From: Shimia sp. SK013
Lineage (GTDB): Bacteria; Pseudomonadota; Alphaproteobacteria; Rhodobacterales; Rhodobacteraceae
Assembly (NCBI RefSeq): GCF_001292625.1
Contig: NZ_LAJH01000021.1
Span: 186,001-250,000, forward strand
DNA: 64,000 nucleotides
Direction: 5' to 3'
In this document: positions 8,548-17,756 of the stretch, piece after piece
Numbering within the stretch: position 1 is the stretch's first letter
Layout: every line of letters begins with the position of its first letter
Notes under the pieces: generated by a model
Databases searched by the model: none
The model's input: only the letters and a program-made list of their open reading frames with translations
What the model was told of the DNA's origin: nothing
Program-made: the position numbers and the translations under genes

Positions 8548-10662
8548 ATGGAAACGCGTGCCAATTATGTGCTGATCGGGCTGTTTGCCATGATAGGCCT
8601 GATCGGGTCTTTTGCCTTTCTTTTGTGGTTGGCCAAGATCGATGTGGATCAGCGGTTTGCCTACTATGAAGTGACTTTCGACAGCGTGTCCGGCCTCGGT
8701 ATGGCGGGGGATGTACGCTACAACGGGTTGCCGGTTGGCCAAGTGGTTGACCTGAAGTTTGACGAAGTTGACCCCTCGCTGGTGCGGGTACGGCTGGAGG
8801 TTGACGCAGAAACGCCGGTTAAAACCGACACTGTTGCGCAACTCAACTCGATGGGCGTGACCGGGGTCAGCTTTGTGGCGCTCTCCGGTGGCTCGCCCGA
8901 TGCAGCGCTTTTGGCTTCGGGGGGCGAAATCCCGTCAGAGCGCAGCACCATTCAAACATTGCTGGAAGGCGCGCCGGAATTGCTGGAAGAGGCTGTGTCG
9001 CTGCTCGAAGACATCCGGTCCGTGGTGAGCGACGAAAACAAGGCTGCGGTGTCGGACCTGCTTGGCAATTTGGCCTCGGCCTCCGGCAAGCTGGACCGCA
9101 CGTTGGAAGATTTCGAAGGATTGTCCGCCGACCTTGGCGCCGCAGCCCGTGAGATTGCAGACTTCACCGATACGCTGGAAGATCTGTCTGACACAGCCGA
9201 GGTGACGTTGACCGAAGCCACGGACACGCTGGTGTCCATTCGCGGCGCGGCGGACCGCACGCAAGGCACATTGGAAAGCGCGCAGACAGCGTTTGACACG
9301 GCCAACGAGTTGGTGACCGGAGAACTGAAAGAGCTGATCACGCGCGGCGCGGACGCTGCTGCGGCGTTGGACACAATACTGGAAACAGTGGAGCCGTCGG
9401 CCATCGCCGCCTTTGACGCGGCGCAGGGGCTGATCTCTGAGCGGTTGCCGGGGCTGGTCGACCAGATCGAAAGCACGGCGCAAACCCTGGAAACAGAAGT
9501 GGCCTCGGTCAGTGGATCTGCGACCTCCTTGATGGATCGATATGAGGCGGTCGGCGAAGCTGTGCAGGCGCGGGTCAACGAATCCGAAGGGGCCATCGCA
9601 GCTTTGCGTACCGCAACAGATACGGCCAAAGACACGTTGACGGCCGTGCGCGACACTGCGGACACTGCAACACAACTGATGCAGGAAGACGTCGCCGTTT
9701 TGGCGCAGGAAGCCACAGCCGCGCTGGCCGAAACACGGGTTTTGGCGCAGGATCGACTGCCGGGTTTGATCGAAACAGCCAACAGCACTTTGGTCACCAT
9801 CGAGCGCGAGGCCGCGGAAGTGGGCAACTCGGCGAGCGAAATGATCGTGGTCGCAACCGCCCGCCTGAGCGAGGCACAAGAAACGCTGTCGGGTTTCAAG
9901 TCAGCTTTGGAAAGTTCCGACAAAATGCTGACCTCGCTGACCACCACGGCAGAAAGCGTGACCACCTTGGTTGAAGGCGACGCGACCACGTTTCTTGTTG
10001 ATGCCAGCGCCGCCGCCGAGGCCGCGCGCGAGGCGTTGGAAACCATCAATCAGTCAGTGGACGAAGAGCTGCCTGGCGTAATGGCCGATGTACGCGCCGC
10101 CGCCAAAGGCGCAAACGAGGTGATCGCCGCCGCAGGTACGGAGTTGACGGATCTGGGGGATCTGCTGGATGGGTTGTCTGCAGACGGTCGCGCCACGCTG
10201 GATGCGGCCACGGTGGCCTTTGGCAATGCCAACGAAACGCTGACCGCGATTAGCGCCGCGATGGACGCGGCAGAAACCACTTTGACCACTGCGGATCAGA
10301 CGTTTGTCGCTGCCAACGAAATCCTTGAGGGCGATGTGGACGCTATTATTGCTGACGTGCGGGGCGCGGTCTCGGCGTTCTCCGATATGGTTGTGAACGT
10401 ATCTGACGACATTGAGCTGGCCGGTGCCGAAGTGTTGAACGTCTCGCAGTCCGCGGCGCAGCTTGTTGGTACGGTTGATTCCATTGTGCAGGACAACGAA
10501 CGGCAAGTGTCGGATTTTTTGCGGGTCGGGCTGCCGCATCTTTTGCGATTTATCGAAGAAAGCCGCTATTTGGTGGGCAATCTGGATCGGTTGGTTGACC
10601 GCATCGAACGTGATCCAGCACGCTTCCTGCTTGGCACTCAAGGATCGGAGTTCAACCGATGA
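8548..10662 (+). CDS. Long MCE-domain (MlaD-family) protein with extended coiled coil
   Basis: 704 residues. N-terminal TM anchor (about 7-29, LIGLFAMIGLIGSFAFLLWL), then one MCE domain (about 38-125, including VSGLGMAGDVRYNGLPVGQV). The remaining ~550 residues are predicted helical, rich in Ala, Glu, Thr, Asp and Leu, with heptad spacing and recurring motifs such as VETANSTL and the repeated LPGL/LPGV segments. E. coli MlaD has about 180 residues, so most of this protein is an elongated periplasmic stalk; PqiB shows that MCE proteins can form needle-like tubes. Its 3' end overlaps the lipoprotein gene by 4 bases. Membership is certain; the structural role of the stalk is inferred. Confidence 0.9.
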   Translation: METRANYVLIGLFAMIGLIGSFAFLLWLAKIDVDQRFAYYEVTFDSVSGLGMAGDVRYNGLPVGQVVDLKFDEVDPSLVRVRLEVDAETPVKTDTVAQLNSMGVTGVSFVALSGGSPDAALLASGGEIPSERSTIQTLLEGAPELLEEAVSLLEDIRSVVSDENKAAVSDLLGNLASASGKLDRTLEDFEGLSADLGAAAREIADFTDTLEDLSDTAEVTLTEATDTLVSIRGAADRTQGTLESAQTAFDTANELVTGELKELITRGADAAAALDTILETVEPSAIAAFDAAQGLISERLPGLVDQIESTAQTLETEVASVSGSATSLMDRYEAVGEAVQARVNESEGAIAALRTATDTAKDTLTAVRDTADTATQLMQEDVAVLAQEATAALAETRVLAQDRLPGLIETANSTLVTIEREAAEVGNSASEMIVVATARLSEAQETLSGFKSALESSDKMLTSLTTTAESVTTLVEGDATTFLVDASAAAEAAREALETINQSVDEELPGVMADVRAAAKGANEVIAAAGTELTDLGDLLDGLSADGRATLDAATVAFGNANETLTAISAAMDAAETTLTTADQTFVAANEILEGDVDAIIADVRGAVSAFSDMVVNVSDDIELAGAEVLNVSQSAAQLVGTVDSIVQDNERQVSDFLRVGLPHLLRFIEESRYLVGNLDRLVDRIERDPARFLLGTQGSEFNR

Positions 10663-11321
10663 ACAGACTTTTGCCTGTAATCGCAGCGTTGGCGGCAGTG
10701 GGGCTGAGCGGCTGTGCCGGACTTGGCACAATCAACCGCGCCGCAACGCCGACGGATCTGTTTACTCTCACACCCAAAAGCACTTTTGCGTCTAACTTGC
10801 CTCGGTTGCGGCAACAGATTGTGATCGAGGAACCCACGGCGACCGCTGCGGTGGACACCGACCAGATCGCAGTGCATCCAACGCCCCTGCAGGTAGAATA
10901 CTTGCCCCGCGTGCGCTGGGTGGATCGTGCGCCGCTGATTGTGCAAGCGCTTATGATTGAGAGCTTTGAAAACAGTGGTAAGGTGGCTGCTGTTGGGCGC
11001 TCAACCGTCGGGTTGCGTCCGGACTATACAATCGTCACGGATGTGCGCGAGTTTCAGGCCAACCTGCCAGCGGCAGACGTTGAGGACGCGCCGTTGGAAA
11101 TTCACGTGCGGTTGAACCTGAAAATAATCGACAGCTTTAGCGACCACATCATCGGGTCAAACTCCTTTGGCGAGCAGGTGGTGGCGCAAAGCGATGAGAT
11201 GATCGATGTTGCCGCCGCTTTTGACACGGCGCTGGGCCGAGCGATGCGCAAATCGGTGGAGTGGAGCGTGCGCAAAATCCACGCGCATGCACAGGCCAAC
11301 CCGCGACCAACACTGCAATAG
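10659..11321 (+). CDS. ABC-type transport auxiliary lipoprotein (PqiC-like)
   Basis: 220 residues with a lipoprotein signal: MNRLLPVIAALAAVGLSGC, lipobox LSGC with Cys19, so lipidated and exported. The mature part resembles the ABC-transport auxiliary lipoproteins accompanying MCE systems (PqiC type): LFTLTPKSTF near the start, then a long beta-rich domain (YLPRVRWVDRAPLIVQALMIE, TIVTDVREFQ). It overlaps the MCE gene by 4 bases and closes the operon. The likely place is the inner face of the outer membrane, docking the end of the MCE tube; this is inferred from PqiC. Confidence 0.87.
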   Translation: MNRLLPVIAALAAVGLSGCAGLGTINRAATPTDLFTLTPKSTFASNLPRLRQQIVIEEPTATAAVDTDQIAVHPTPLQVEYLPRVRWVDRAPLIVQALMIESFENSGKVAAVGRSTVGLRPDYTIVTDVREFQANLPAADVEDAPLEIHVRLNLKIIDSFSDHIIGSNSFGEQVVAQSDEMIDVAAAFDTALGRAMRKSVEWSVRKIHAHAQANPRPTLQ

Positions 11322-11373
11322 GCAAAACAGCCCAAGTCGGTAACGCTGTGAAAACCAGCGGCCAGCCGTCGGG

Positions 11374-12318
11374 TTATTCGGTGTCGGACCGCCGCATGGC
11401 TTGGCTGACGCGGAAGCTTCCTGGGGAAATGCCGCGGGAACGTGTGCGCAGTACGGGGGTTTGCTGCGATGTCCCGCCACGGGCCTCGCGCGCGATGATG
11501 AACAGGCCGCTGGCAACAATTACACTGGCGCCCAAAAGGGTCATGCTGTCCGGCGTTTCGTTAAATACCAATATCCCAAAGATGGCCGCCCAGACGATCT
11601 GTGAGTATTGCATCGGGGCCACCAAAGCCGCCTCGGCGTTTGTGTAGGAATAGACCAGCAACAATGAAGCGACAAAGCTGAACAAGGCCACAGTGGCCAT
11701 GCCGCCCAGATCTGCCAATCCAACCGGTTGGTAGACAAATGTCATCGCCACGCCCATGACGCCGACGTTGATCAAAAGCGGATACAGCATCAGCACCACA
11801 CGCCGTTCTTCGCGGCCGATCTTGCGCAGCACCACCGATTGCAGAGCCACCGCAAATGCCGCCAAAAGGGCCGCAAAATGACCCATCTGAAGTTCGGTCA
11901 CACCGGGTCGAACAACGATGATGACGCCGCAAAGCCCCATCAGAACCGCTAGCATCCGCCAGATTCCGACTCTCTCTCCTAGGATCGGAATGGCCAAAAC
12001 AGTGATCAGCAACGGGGCCGCAAACAACAGCGCATAGACCTGCGCCAATGGCAGCACTGTGAAGGCAAAGAACGCCGCCGTGGGTGAGGTCACAACGCAC
12101 ACGGATCGCAGAGCCACCCACCACGGATGAACCGGTCGCAGATTGCCCTGACTGGGGTCACGTACCAGCATCAAAGTGATTAGTGGAAAGCTGAACAATC
12201 CGGAGAAGAACACGATCTGAAACGGCGAAAACGTTGCGCCGAGGAATTTCACGATCACATCGTGCGTCGAAAAGATCGCAAACGCCAAAAGCGCGGCCAA
12301 AACGGCTTTGAGGTTCAT
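11374..12318 (-). CDS. EamA/DMT-family transporter
   Basis: 314-residue inner-membrane protein with ten hydrophobic segments in two five-helix halves (EamA repeats), starting LKAVLAALLAFAIFSTHDVIVKFLGA and ending with a basic tail (SRGISPGSFRVSQAMRRSDTE). ATG 12318 was chosen because GGGAGA precedes it by five bases; the frame runs 64 codons further upstream but without TM character. Family members export amino acids, nucleotides or other small metabolites; the substrate here is unknown. Monocistronic, on the strand opposite the MCE operon. Confidence 0.88.
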   Translation of the reverse strand: MNLKAVLAALLAFAIFSTHDVIVKFLGATFSPFQIVFFSGLFSFPLITLMLVRDPSQGNLRPVHPWWVALRSVCVVTSPTAAFFAFTVLPLAQVYALLFAAPLLITVLAIPILGERVGIWRMLAVLMGLCGVIIVVRPGVTELQMGHFAALLAAFAVALQSVVLRKIGREERRVVLMLYPLLINVGVMGVAMTFVYQPVGLADLGGMATVALFSFVASLLLVYSYTNAEAALVAPMQYSQIVWAAIFGILVFNETPDSMTLLGASVIVASGLFIIAREARGGTSQQTPVLRTRSRGISPGSFRVSQAMRRSDTE

Positions 12319-12385
12319 GAGGGTCTCCCGACGGGTGCTGAATTTCGGGATGTTAGCGCAATCTAGGTGCGCGTGGTAGGAGCGC

Positions 12386-12417
12386 TGCAAAAGAAAAAGG
12401 CGCCCTAAGGCGCCTTT
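12386..12417 (-). terminator. Rho-independent terminator of leuB
   Basis: 9-bp stem AAAGGCGCC / GGCGCCTTT around a 4-base loop; on the minus strand it is followed by TTCTTTTG. It lies 22 bases after the leuB stop. Confidence 0.8.
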
Positions 12418-12439
12418 GAGACCGCGATTGGCCGATCTA

Positions 12440-13543
12440 TTACAGGCTGGCGTCCAGCGCCGCCAAAAGGGCATCGCCCATTTCTGTGGTCGATACGGGT
12501 GTGCCACCATCAGCTTGCATCAGATCGCCGGTGCGCACGCCGTCCGCCAGAACCTTTTCCACGGCCGCTTCCAAACGGTCCGCCTCGCCGCCTTCGCCGA
12601 AGGAATAGCGCAACGCCATAGCAAAGCTCAGCACGCATGCGCAGGGGTTGGCTTTGCCTTGGCCGGCAATATCAGGTGCGGAGCCATGTACGGGTTCGTA
12701 AAGCGCTTTGGGGCGGCCGTTGTCCATTGGCGCACCCAGTGACGCGGAGGGCAACATGCCCAGCGAGCCGGTCAGCATGGCAGCGCAATCCGAAAGGATA
12801 TCGCCAAACAGGTTGTCGGTGTAGATCACGTCAAACTGTTTTGGCGCACGCACCAGCTGCATCGCGCCGTTGTCGGCATACATGTGCGACAGCTCGACTT
12901 CGGGGTAGTCTTTGGACACTTCGGTCACAACTTGGCGCCACAGGATGCCGCTTTCCATGACGTTGGCTTTTTCCATCGAGCACAGACGTTTGTCGCGCTT
13001 CATGGCCAGATCGAAGGCTGCCCGTGCGCCGCGTTCGATTTCGCTCTCGGTATAGCGCTGCGTGTTGATGCCAACCCGCTCGTTGCCCTCTTCAAAGATG
13101 CCGCGCGGCTCACCGAAGTACACACCAGAGGTCAGTTCGCGCACGATCATGATGTCCAGACCGGCAACCAGTTCGGTTTTCAGCGACGAAAAATCCGACA
13201 GCGCGTCAAAACATTGCGCTGGGCGCAGGTTGGCAAAGAGGTCCATTTCTTTGCGCAAACGCAACAGGCCGCGTTCGGGTTTCACCGAGAAATCCAGATC
13301 GTCGTATTTCGGACCGCCCACGGCGCCAAGCAGAACCGCGTCCACTTCTTGGGCTTTGGCCATGGTGTCGTCATGCAGCGGAACGCCGTGTTTGTCATAG
13401 GCAGCACCGCCCACGAGGTCTTCGCTTACGTCAAAGTTCAGGCCGCGATTGTCGCCAAACCAGCCGATAACGCGCTGCACTTGGCTCATGACTTCGGGGC
13501 CGATGCCGTCGCCAGCGAGGATGAGAAGCGAGGGATTGCTCAT
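12440..13543 (-). CDS. leuB: 3-isopropylmalate dehydrogenase
   Basis: 367 residues, the normal LeuB length. Oxidises and decarboxylates 3-isopropylmalate to 2-oxoisocaproate in leucine synthesis, using NAD and a divalent metal. Visible: N-terminal [14 protein letters not shown], the substrate loop with [32 protein letters not shown], the catalytic region near [36 protein letters not shown] and the NAD-binding signature [19 protein letters not shown]. It lies on the same strand as leuCD but about 6 kb away with unrelated genes between, and has its own terminator. Confidence 0.97.
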   Translation of the reverse strand: MSNPSLLILAGDGIGPEVMSQVQRVIGWFGDNRGLNFDVSEDLVGGAAYDKHGVPLHDDTMAKAQEVDAVLLGAVGGPKYDDLDFSVKPERGLLRLRKEMDLFANLRPAQCFDALSDFSSLKTELVAGLDIMIVRELTSGVYFGEPRGIFEEGNERVGINTQRYTESEIERGARAAFDLAMKRDKRLCSMEKANVMESGILWRQVVTEVSKDYPEVELSHMYADNGAMQLVRAPKQFDVIYTDNLFGDILSDCAAMLTGSLGMLPSASLGAPMDNGRPKALYEPVHGSAPDIAGQGKANPCACVLSFAMALRYSFGEGGEADRLEAAVEKVLADGVRTGDLMQADGGTPVSTTEMGDALLAALDASL

Positions 13544-13601
13544 GGGGTGTCGTCCTTGATCATATGGGTCGGCAATGGACTAGCGGTTGAGGTCGCAAAG
13601 A

Positions 13602-14498
13602 TCAAGAAACGAAGGGCTTCAATGCGCCCGCCAATAGATCCCAAATGCGGGAAATGCGCGGCGTGTGACGCAACGCCTCATGGGCCGTCAACCAAACCGG
13701 CAAGGTAGGAAGGGGGAAGTCGAGCGGCACCTCTTGGATGCCGGGCGTATTGCGGGCGATAATTGCTTGGCAAAATCCAAGGCCACAGCCCGCCTGAACG
13801 AGCTGCCAATAGGCGGTTTGATTGTCGCACCGCACCCCGAACCAATCCCGCGTGGCGGGGATGCCCATGCCGCGCATCTCGCGGATGATATCGTCGTTGG
13901 CGTCGTACCCTACCATGTCATGGTGGCGAAGATCATCGGCGTTCTGCGGCACCCCTTTGCGGTCCAGATAGCCGCGCGTCGCAAACATACCCAGCGTGAT
14001 GTCGCCAAGATGGCGGGTGACCATATCAAGCTGTTCAGGGCGGTACATGCGCACGGCAATATCAGCCTCGCGGAACAGCAGATTTTCGGATTGGTCGGAC
14101 GGCAAAAGGTCGATCCTGATGTTGGGTTCTGTCTGGCGGATTTTGGCGATGATGTCGGGCATCACGTGATGCGCCATAAACACTGAACACGCGATACGCA
14201 CGTCACCTTCGAGCTTGTTTTCGTGCCCCGCCGCCTGAAGCGACAAGTCCGCCATTGCCCGCGCCACGGCTCGGGCAGGGGACAGCAGTTCCTGTCCTTT
14301 GTCGGTCAATTCAAACCCGCGCGCCTGACGGTGAAACAACTCGAGCCCCAATTGATCTTCAAGTGTTCGAATATGGCGCCCTAGAGTCGGCTGCGACGCG
14401 TTTAGATGTCGCGCAGCAGCGGACAAAGAACCGGTTTCGGCTACGGCAACGAAAGACTGAACCAACGACCAGTCGAGGTTTGAGAGGGGTGTGTCCAT
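13602..14498 (-). CDS. LysR-family transcriptional regulator
   Basis: 298 residues. N-terminal winged helix (residues 8-65: LVQSFVAVAETGSLSAAARH and following ASQPTLGRHIRTLEDQLG), then a LysR substrate-binding domain (about 92-290). Divergent from the oxidoreductase gene at 14587, with 88 bases between starts containing an ATCA-N6-TGAT inverted repeat. By the usual LysR arrangement it probably controls that neighbour and itself. Effector unknown. Confidence 0.92.
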   Translation of the reverse strand: MDTPLSNLDWSLVQSFVAVAETGSLSAAARHLNASQPTLGRHIRTLEDQLGLELFHRQARGFELTDKGQELLSPARAVARAMADLSLQAAGHENKLEGDVRIACSVFMAHHVMPDIIAKIRQTEPNIRIDLLPSDQSENLLFREADIAVRMYRPEQLDMVTRHLGDITLGMFATRGYLDRKGVPQNADDLRHHDMVGYDANDDIIREMRGMGIPATRDWFGVRCDNQTAYWQLVQAGCGLGFCQAIIARNTPGIQEVPLDFPLPTLPVWLTAHEALRHTPRISRIWDLLAGALKPFVS

Positions 14499-14510
14499 TC
14501 ACAAATGAAT

Positions 14511-14524
14511 ATCACAGCTTTGAT
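14511..14524. promoter_or_regulatory. Possible LysR-type operator
   Basis: ATCA-CAGCTT-TGAT inverted repeat, extendable to a T-N11-A-like LysR box, 12 bases from the LysR start and 62 from the divergent oxidoreductase start. Short arms make this tentative. Confidence 0.4.
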
Positions 14525-14586
14525 TTTTGCCAATGATCAATTGAAAACGAATGTCTTATCTTGGGTGCAGAGATAGGAGAACGAAT

Positions 14587-15498
14587 ATGAGCAAGACAGT
14601 TTTGATCCTTGGCGCGTCTGGCCGATTTGGCCGCAACGCTGCAGAGCAATTTGACCGTGCGGGCTGGGTTGTGCGCAATTTTGATCGCAAATCAGATACC
14701 CTCCGTCAGGCGGTGCATGGCGTGCAGGTCATCGTGAACGCATGGAACCCCGAGTATTATGACTGGGAACAGCAAGTACCGGGCTTGCATGCCGAAGTTA
14801 TCGCCGCCGCCAAGACCGTGGATGCCACCGTCATCGTACCCGGCAATGTCTATGTTTATGGCGAGGGGCACGGTGGCACGTGGGACGTTACCACGCCACA
14901 TCGCGCAACGAACAAGCTGGGCCAAGTCCGCCGCAACATGGAGGCCGCCTACCGCGATAGCGGAGTGCAGACGATCATTCTGCGGGCCGGAGATTTCTTA
15001 GATACCGAGGCGTCGGGCAACTGGTTTGACATGATCATGGCGCCGAAGATGGCCAAGGGCAGGTTTGTTTATCCCGGTGCAACCGATGTTGACCACGCAT
15101 GGGCGTTTTTGCCGGACCTATGCCGCGCGGCTGTGATGCTGGCGGAGAAGCGCGACACATTGAACCGGTTTGAGGATGTGCCGTTTCCTGGCTACACGCT
15201 GACCGGCGCGCAAATGGCGGATCGGCTTGAGGCCGCCACTGGGCGGAGTGTGACGCTGAAAATGATGAACTGGCTGCCTATCCGTATCGCCCGCCCGTTC
15301 TGGAAACCCGCGCCATATATTCTTGAGATGCGCTATCTCTGGAATATGCCACATCGGCTCAGCGGTGCACGCCTTGAGGCATTGTTGCCGAATTTTGTGC
15401 ACACGCCAGTTGAGGCCGCACTTGCCCGCTCGGTGCCATCTGCCGCTTTGATGCACCCGTTGGATCAAAAACTGATGTCGACCCAAACCAGCCTGTGA
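14587..15498 (+). CDS. NAD(P)-binding epimerase/NmrA-like oxidoreductase
   Basis: 303 residues of the extended short-chain dehydrogenase type. The Rossmann glycine motif GASGRFG is at residues 9-15; a conserved strand ends VIVPGNVYVYGEG near residue 85. The C-terminal third (DRLEAATGRSVTLKMMNW) is the variable substrate lobe. A classical YxxxK pair is not obvious, so it may be a redox sensor or atypical dehydratase; the substrate is unknown. ATG 14587 has GGAGA six bases upstream. Probably regulated by the divergent LysR protein. Its 3' end overlaps the convergent endonuclease-fold gene by 34 bases. Confidence 0.82.
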   Translation: MSKTVLILGASGRFGRNAAEQFDRAGWVVRNFDRKSDTLRQAVHGVQVIVNAWNPEYYDWEQQVPGLHAEVIAAAKTVDATVIVPGNVYVYGEGHGGTWDVTTPHRATNKLGQVRRNMEAAYRDSGVQTIILRAGDFLDTEASGNWFDMIMAPKMAKGRFVYPGATDVDHAWAFLPDLCRAAVMLAEKRDTLNRFEDVPFPGYTLTGAQMADRLEAATGRSVTLKMMNWLPIRIARPFWKPAPYILEMRYLWNMPHRLSGARLEALLPNFVHTPVEAALARSVPSAALMHPLDQKLMSTQTSL

Positions 15499-16631
15499 CG
15501 GCTGGCGGCGACGTCTTTTATCGCAAGCAAGCCATGGTCCGGTGCACCTGCGTCGGGCCAAAACACGTCCGCGTCCAAAACCGCCCAGTCGATCGAAGGC
15601 AGCACATAGCTCACCCGCAGATCTCCGGGTTTTGGGTCTGTCCAGTCCACTGTGGGGCCCGTTTGGCGCAAGGGGTCTTGCAGGCGCGGGTCCGAAATCA
15701 GATCAGCAATGGCCTCGCGCCGTCCCTCGCCTGCGGTTGGGTCCAAGTTGGCATTGGCCGCGATTACATATCGACTTGTTGGTGCCTCACCAATTGCGCC
15801 GTCAAGGAACAGACGCCAGAAGCGGATCTCGTCGGCATTGCGCAATCCGTTGCGATCCTCAGGTCCGTCAAACACTGGTGGCCCCGCTGCAAACGTCAGT
15901 ATGGTCATTTGGCGCAAAGGATGCGCTATAGGCACGGCCCAATGCCCGACACTGGACAAGCGTTGAACGGATTGCGCCGCATCACTGGGAAAGGGAGCGC
16001 CATCGACTTTCGGCATCTTTGCCCCAGGCAGATCACGCCACAAAAGATGCGAAAAATCTTGTACGTTCTCTGTCAGGATTGGCCAGCGCGACAGAACGGC
16101 CATGCCATCAGCCCCGCGAAACCGGCCATAGCCTTGCGCATCTTCTGGCCCACCCAATCGCTCGTCGCCATTCAGGTCCAATCCTGTCTGCATCCCAGTG
16201 TTGGGTGCCAAAGCAAGGACGTGATCGTACCTCTGACCCGCCTCGGACATCACGTCCCGCAGGACGCTCAGAGCGCGCAGGTCCGCATCGTAGTCAACGC
16301 CCTGTAATACCAGAATGTCCGGCGCAACGTGGGCCACTATTTGCGCGACGGCGCGCGCCTGATCATCGCCGCGCAAAAGATCGCGCAACAACGTGCCCGG
16401 CCCTCGGCGGGACATCTCAACGTCATAAGTGGCAATCCGAATGGTGTCAGCAAAGGTGATGGAGGCAAAGCACAGCGCGACAAGCGCTGCGCAGATTACG
16501 CTGGCTGCACGCCCCGCGCTGCCGCATAGGCGCGGCGGCGGTTTTCGTTGATCATTGTTGCGACGCGCAGCATCGACATGCCTCGCATGATCATGCTGGC
16601 CGGAATAAAGGCCCATGCCGTAATTGTCCAA
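15465..16631 (-). CDS. Secreted endonuclease/exonuclease/phosphatase-fold protein with altered active-site motifs
   Basis: The mature part reads as an EEP-family fold (IRIATYDVEMSRRGPG early, DILVLQGVDYDADL, ADGMAVLSRWPIL, a late NANLDP, and APDHGLLAI near the end). An export signal (about residues 44-62, ICAALVALCFASITFA) precedes it. The metal-binding Glu of the usual LQE-V motif is Gly here (LQGVD), and the usual GDFN is AANANLD, so catalysis may differ or be lost. The start is uncertain: the furthest ATG (16631) gives 388 residues and a 136-base overlap with the upstream membrane gene, and no ATG, GTG or TTG lies just before the signal peptide. The 3' end overlaps the convergent oxidoreductase gene. 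Confidence 0.72.
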   Translation of the reverse strand: MDNYGMGLYSGQHDHARHVDAARRNNDQRKPPPRLCGSAGRAASVICAALVALCFASITFADTIRIATYDVEMSRRGPGTLLRDLLRGDDQARAVAQIVAHVAPDILVLQGVDYDADLRALSVLRDVMSEAGQRYDHVLALAPNTGMQTGLDLNGDERLGGPEDAQGYGRFRGADGMAVLSRWPILTENVQDFSHLLWRDLPGAKMPKVDGAPFPSDAAQSVQRLSSVGHWAVPIAHPLRQMTILTFAAGPPVFDGPEDRNGLRNADEIRFWRLFLDGAIGEAPTSRYVIAANANLDPTAGEGRREAIADLISDPRLQDPLRQTGPTVDWTDPKPGDLRVSYVLPSIDWAVLDADVFWPDAGAPDHGLLAIKDVAASRHRLVWVDISF

Positions 16632-17329
16632 ATCAATGTCAGCGGATCATCCAAATGAATAGGATCAATCAGGTCAGACATCATCTGCACAACCGCCGGG
16701 ATTAAGAATGGCATCAGAAATCCTAACGCAATGTTAAGACGTCCGTCCCGTTGCAGGCGCGGCAGCACATCGCCACCTGCGGTGGGGTCAAACAGCGGCA
16801 GGTTGACCCAGACATTGAACGCGCCGTTGCGGGCGGGCCAGCCCAGAATACGTACAAAGAAGTAGAAGATCGCCAGCGTACAAAGCGAAATCAAATAAGC
16901 CATGCCGGACGCCGTGCGCACTTCGGACAAAAGCTCGGCCGAGACGTTGTTGGGCAACATGATCACCATCAGACGCACGGGTGAATAAGGGAAGTCGATC
17001 GCGTCACCGACGATGTAGCCCAAAGCGTGCAAGAAGGAGGTGAACGCGTTGGGCGCTGCGTCGCCGCGCGCAATGACTGACAGGGTAAACACGGTCAAGA
17101 ACACCGCCAAAAAGCGCAACCGGTTGAACGGTGGCGCGTAGCGGAATTCGATGATCGAAGGATACGTAGAGACATACTCGATGAACACCAGCATCCCGGC
17201 GAACAGCGCGAACAGCAACATGATGTGAACCGCATCCGCGCTGATTGTCGGCATCAGAATGGCCGGCAATGCAAACAGCAATGCCACCAAGAGTGCCCGC
17301 GTCAACGCGCTGATAAATTTGCCAAACAC
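16496..17329 (-). CDS. Conserved integral membrane protein, function unknown
   Basis: 277 residues with about seven hydrophobic segments: ALLVALLFALPAILM, IMLLFALFAGMLVFI, FLAVFLTVFTLSVIA, LISLCTLAIFYFFVRILG and others. The C-terminal tail is basic (MINENRRRAYAAARG). I recognise no family signature. It sits directly upstream of, and overlaps, the secreted EEP-fold gene, so the two are probably one transcript. Any link to that protein's role is inference from position only. Confidence 0.7.
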   Translation of the reverse strand: MFGKFISALTRALLVALLFALPAILMPTISADAVHIMLLFALFAGMLVFIEYVSTYPSIIEFRYAPPFNRLRFLAVFLTVFTLSVIARGDAAPNAFTSFLHALGYIVGDAIDFPYSPVRLMVIMLPNNVSAELLSEVRTASGMAYLISLCTLAIFYFFVRILGWPARNGAFNVWVNLPLFDPTAGGDVLPRLQRDGRLNIALGFLMPFLIPAVVQMMSDLIDPIHLDDPLTLIWTITAWAFIPASMIMRGMSMLRVATMINENRRRAYAAARGVQPA

Positions 17330-17685
17330 TGCTCGTTTCCCTTCAAACTGGACGCCGCGATTCTATGGCCTTGGTTTATGGCCCACGATCTTTTTCCAAC
17401 TTGATCCCGCCAACATTGCGGCGGGGTGCCTCATTCTCGCCTTATTGTGGCATTCGTTCGTGTTGCTGCTCAAGGATTTGTTTCCGAGTTGGTAAATTTT
17501 TTGCTGACGGATTCGGGACTGGTGCGCGTTTGCATCAATTCATCGCCCCAAAAAACGGTGATTTCTCAGAAGGATACTAAATCTGGTGGCCAAAGGCGTG
17601 AGCTCCACAAGTATGACGCGCGTCGTGGCAAGGGCTTGCTTTAGCGTTGCCATATTCTTGCCTTAATTCAGAGCCGTCGCTTTAT
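17330..17685. other. Intergenic region without a recognisable gene
   Basis: About 356 bases between the divergent membrane-protein genes. Short open frames exist, but none has a ribosome-binding site or protein-like composition. A weak CCCGCC/GGCGGG hairpin lies near 17406-17425. The informative part is the promoter immediately to the right. Confidence 0.5.
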
Positions 17686-17699
17686 TTGATGTGAATCAA
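17686..17699. promoter_or_regulatory. FNR/FnrL-type box
   Basis: TTGAT-GTGA-ATCAA is a perfect match to the FNR consensus TTGAT-N4-ATCAA. Its centre is 41.5 bases before 17734, with a TATTCT hexamer at the matching -12 to -7 positions (17722-17727). This is the geometry of a class II FNR-activated promoter, so the gene at 17757 is probably induced under low oxygen. Confidence 0.8.
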
Positions 17700-17720
17700 G
17701 GTTCTCAAAAGCCGAAAAAC

Positions 17721-17740
17721 ATATTCTGTATTTAGAATAT
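17721..17740. promoter_or_regulatory. ATATTC-N8-GAATAT operator (SqrR/BigR-like) over the -10 element
   Basis: Perfect inverted repeat; with flanking bases the arms are CATATTCT/AGAATATG (17720-17741). It contains ATTC-N8-GAAT, the spacing I recall for persulfide-sensing ArsR-type repressors of the SqrR/BigR group. It covers the predicted -10 and transcription start, an ideal repression site. The regulator gene is not in the window. Confidence 0.6.
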
Positions 17741-17756
17741 GTATAGGAGCTTTGCC

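Noticed and set aside
8952-10049. 365-codon open frame on the - strand
   Set aside because: Ser/Ala/Val-rich antisense image of the repetitive MCE stalk.
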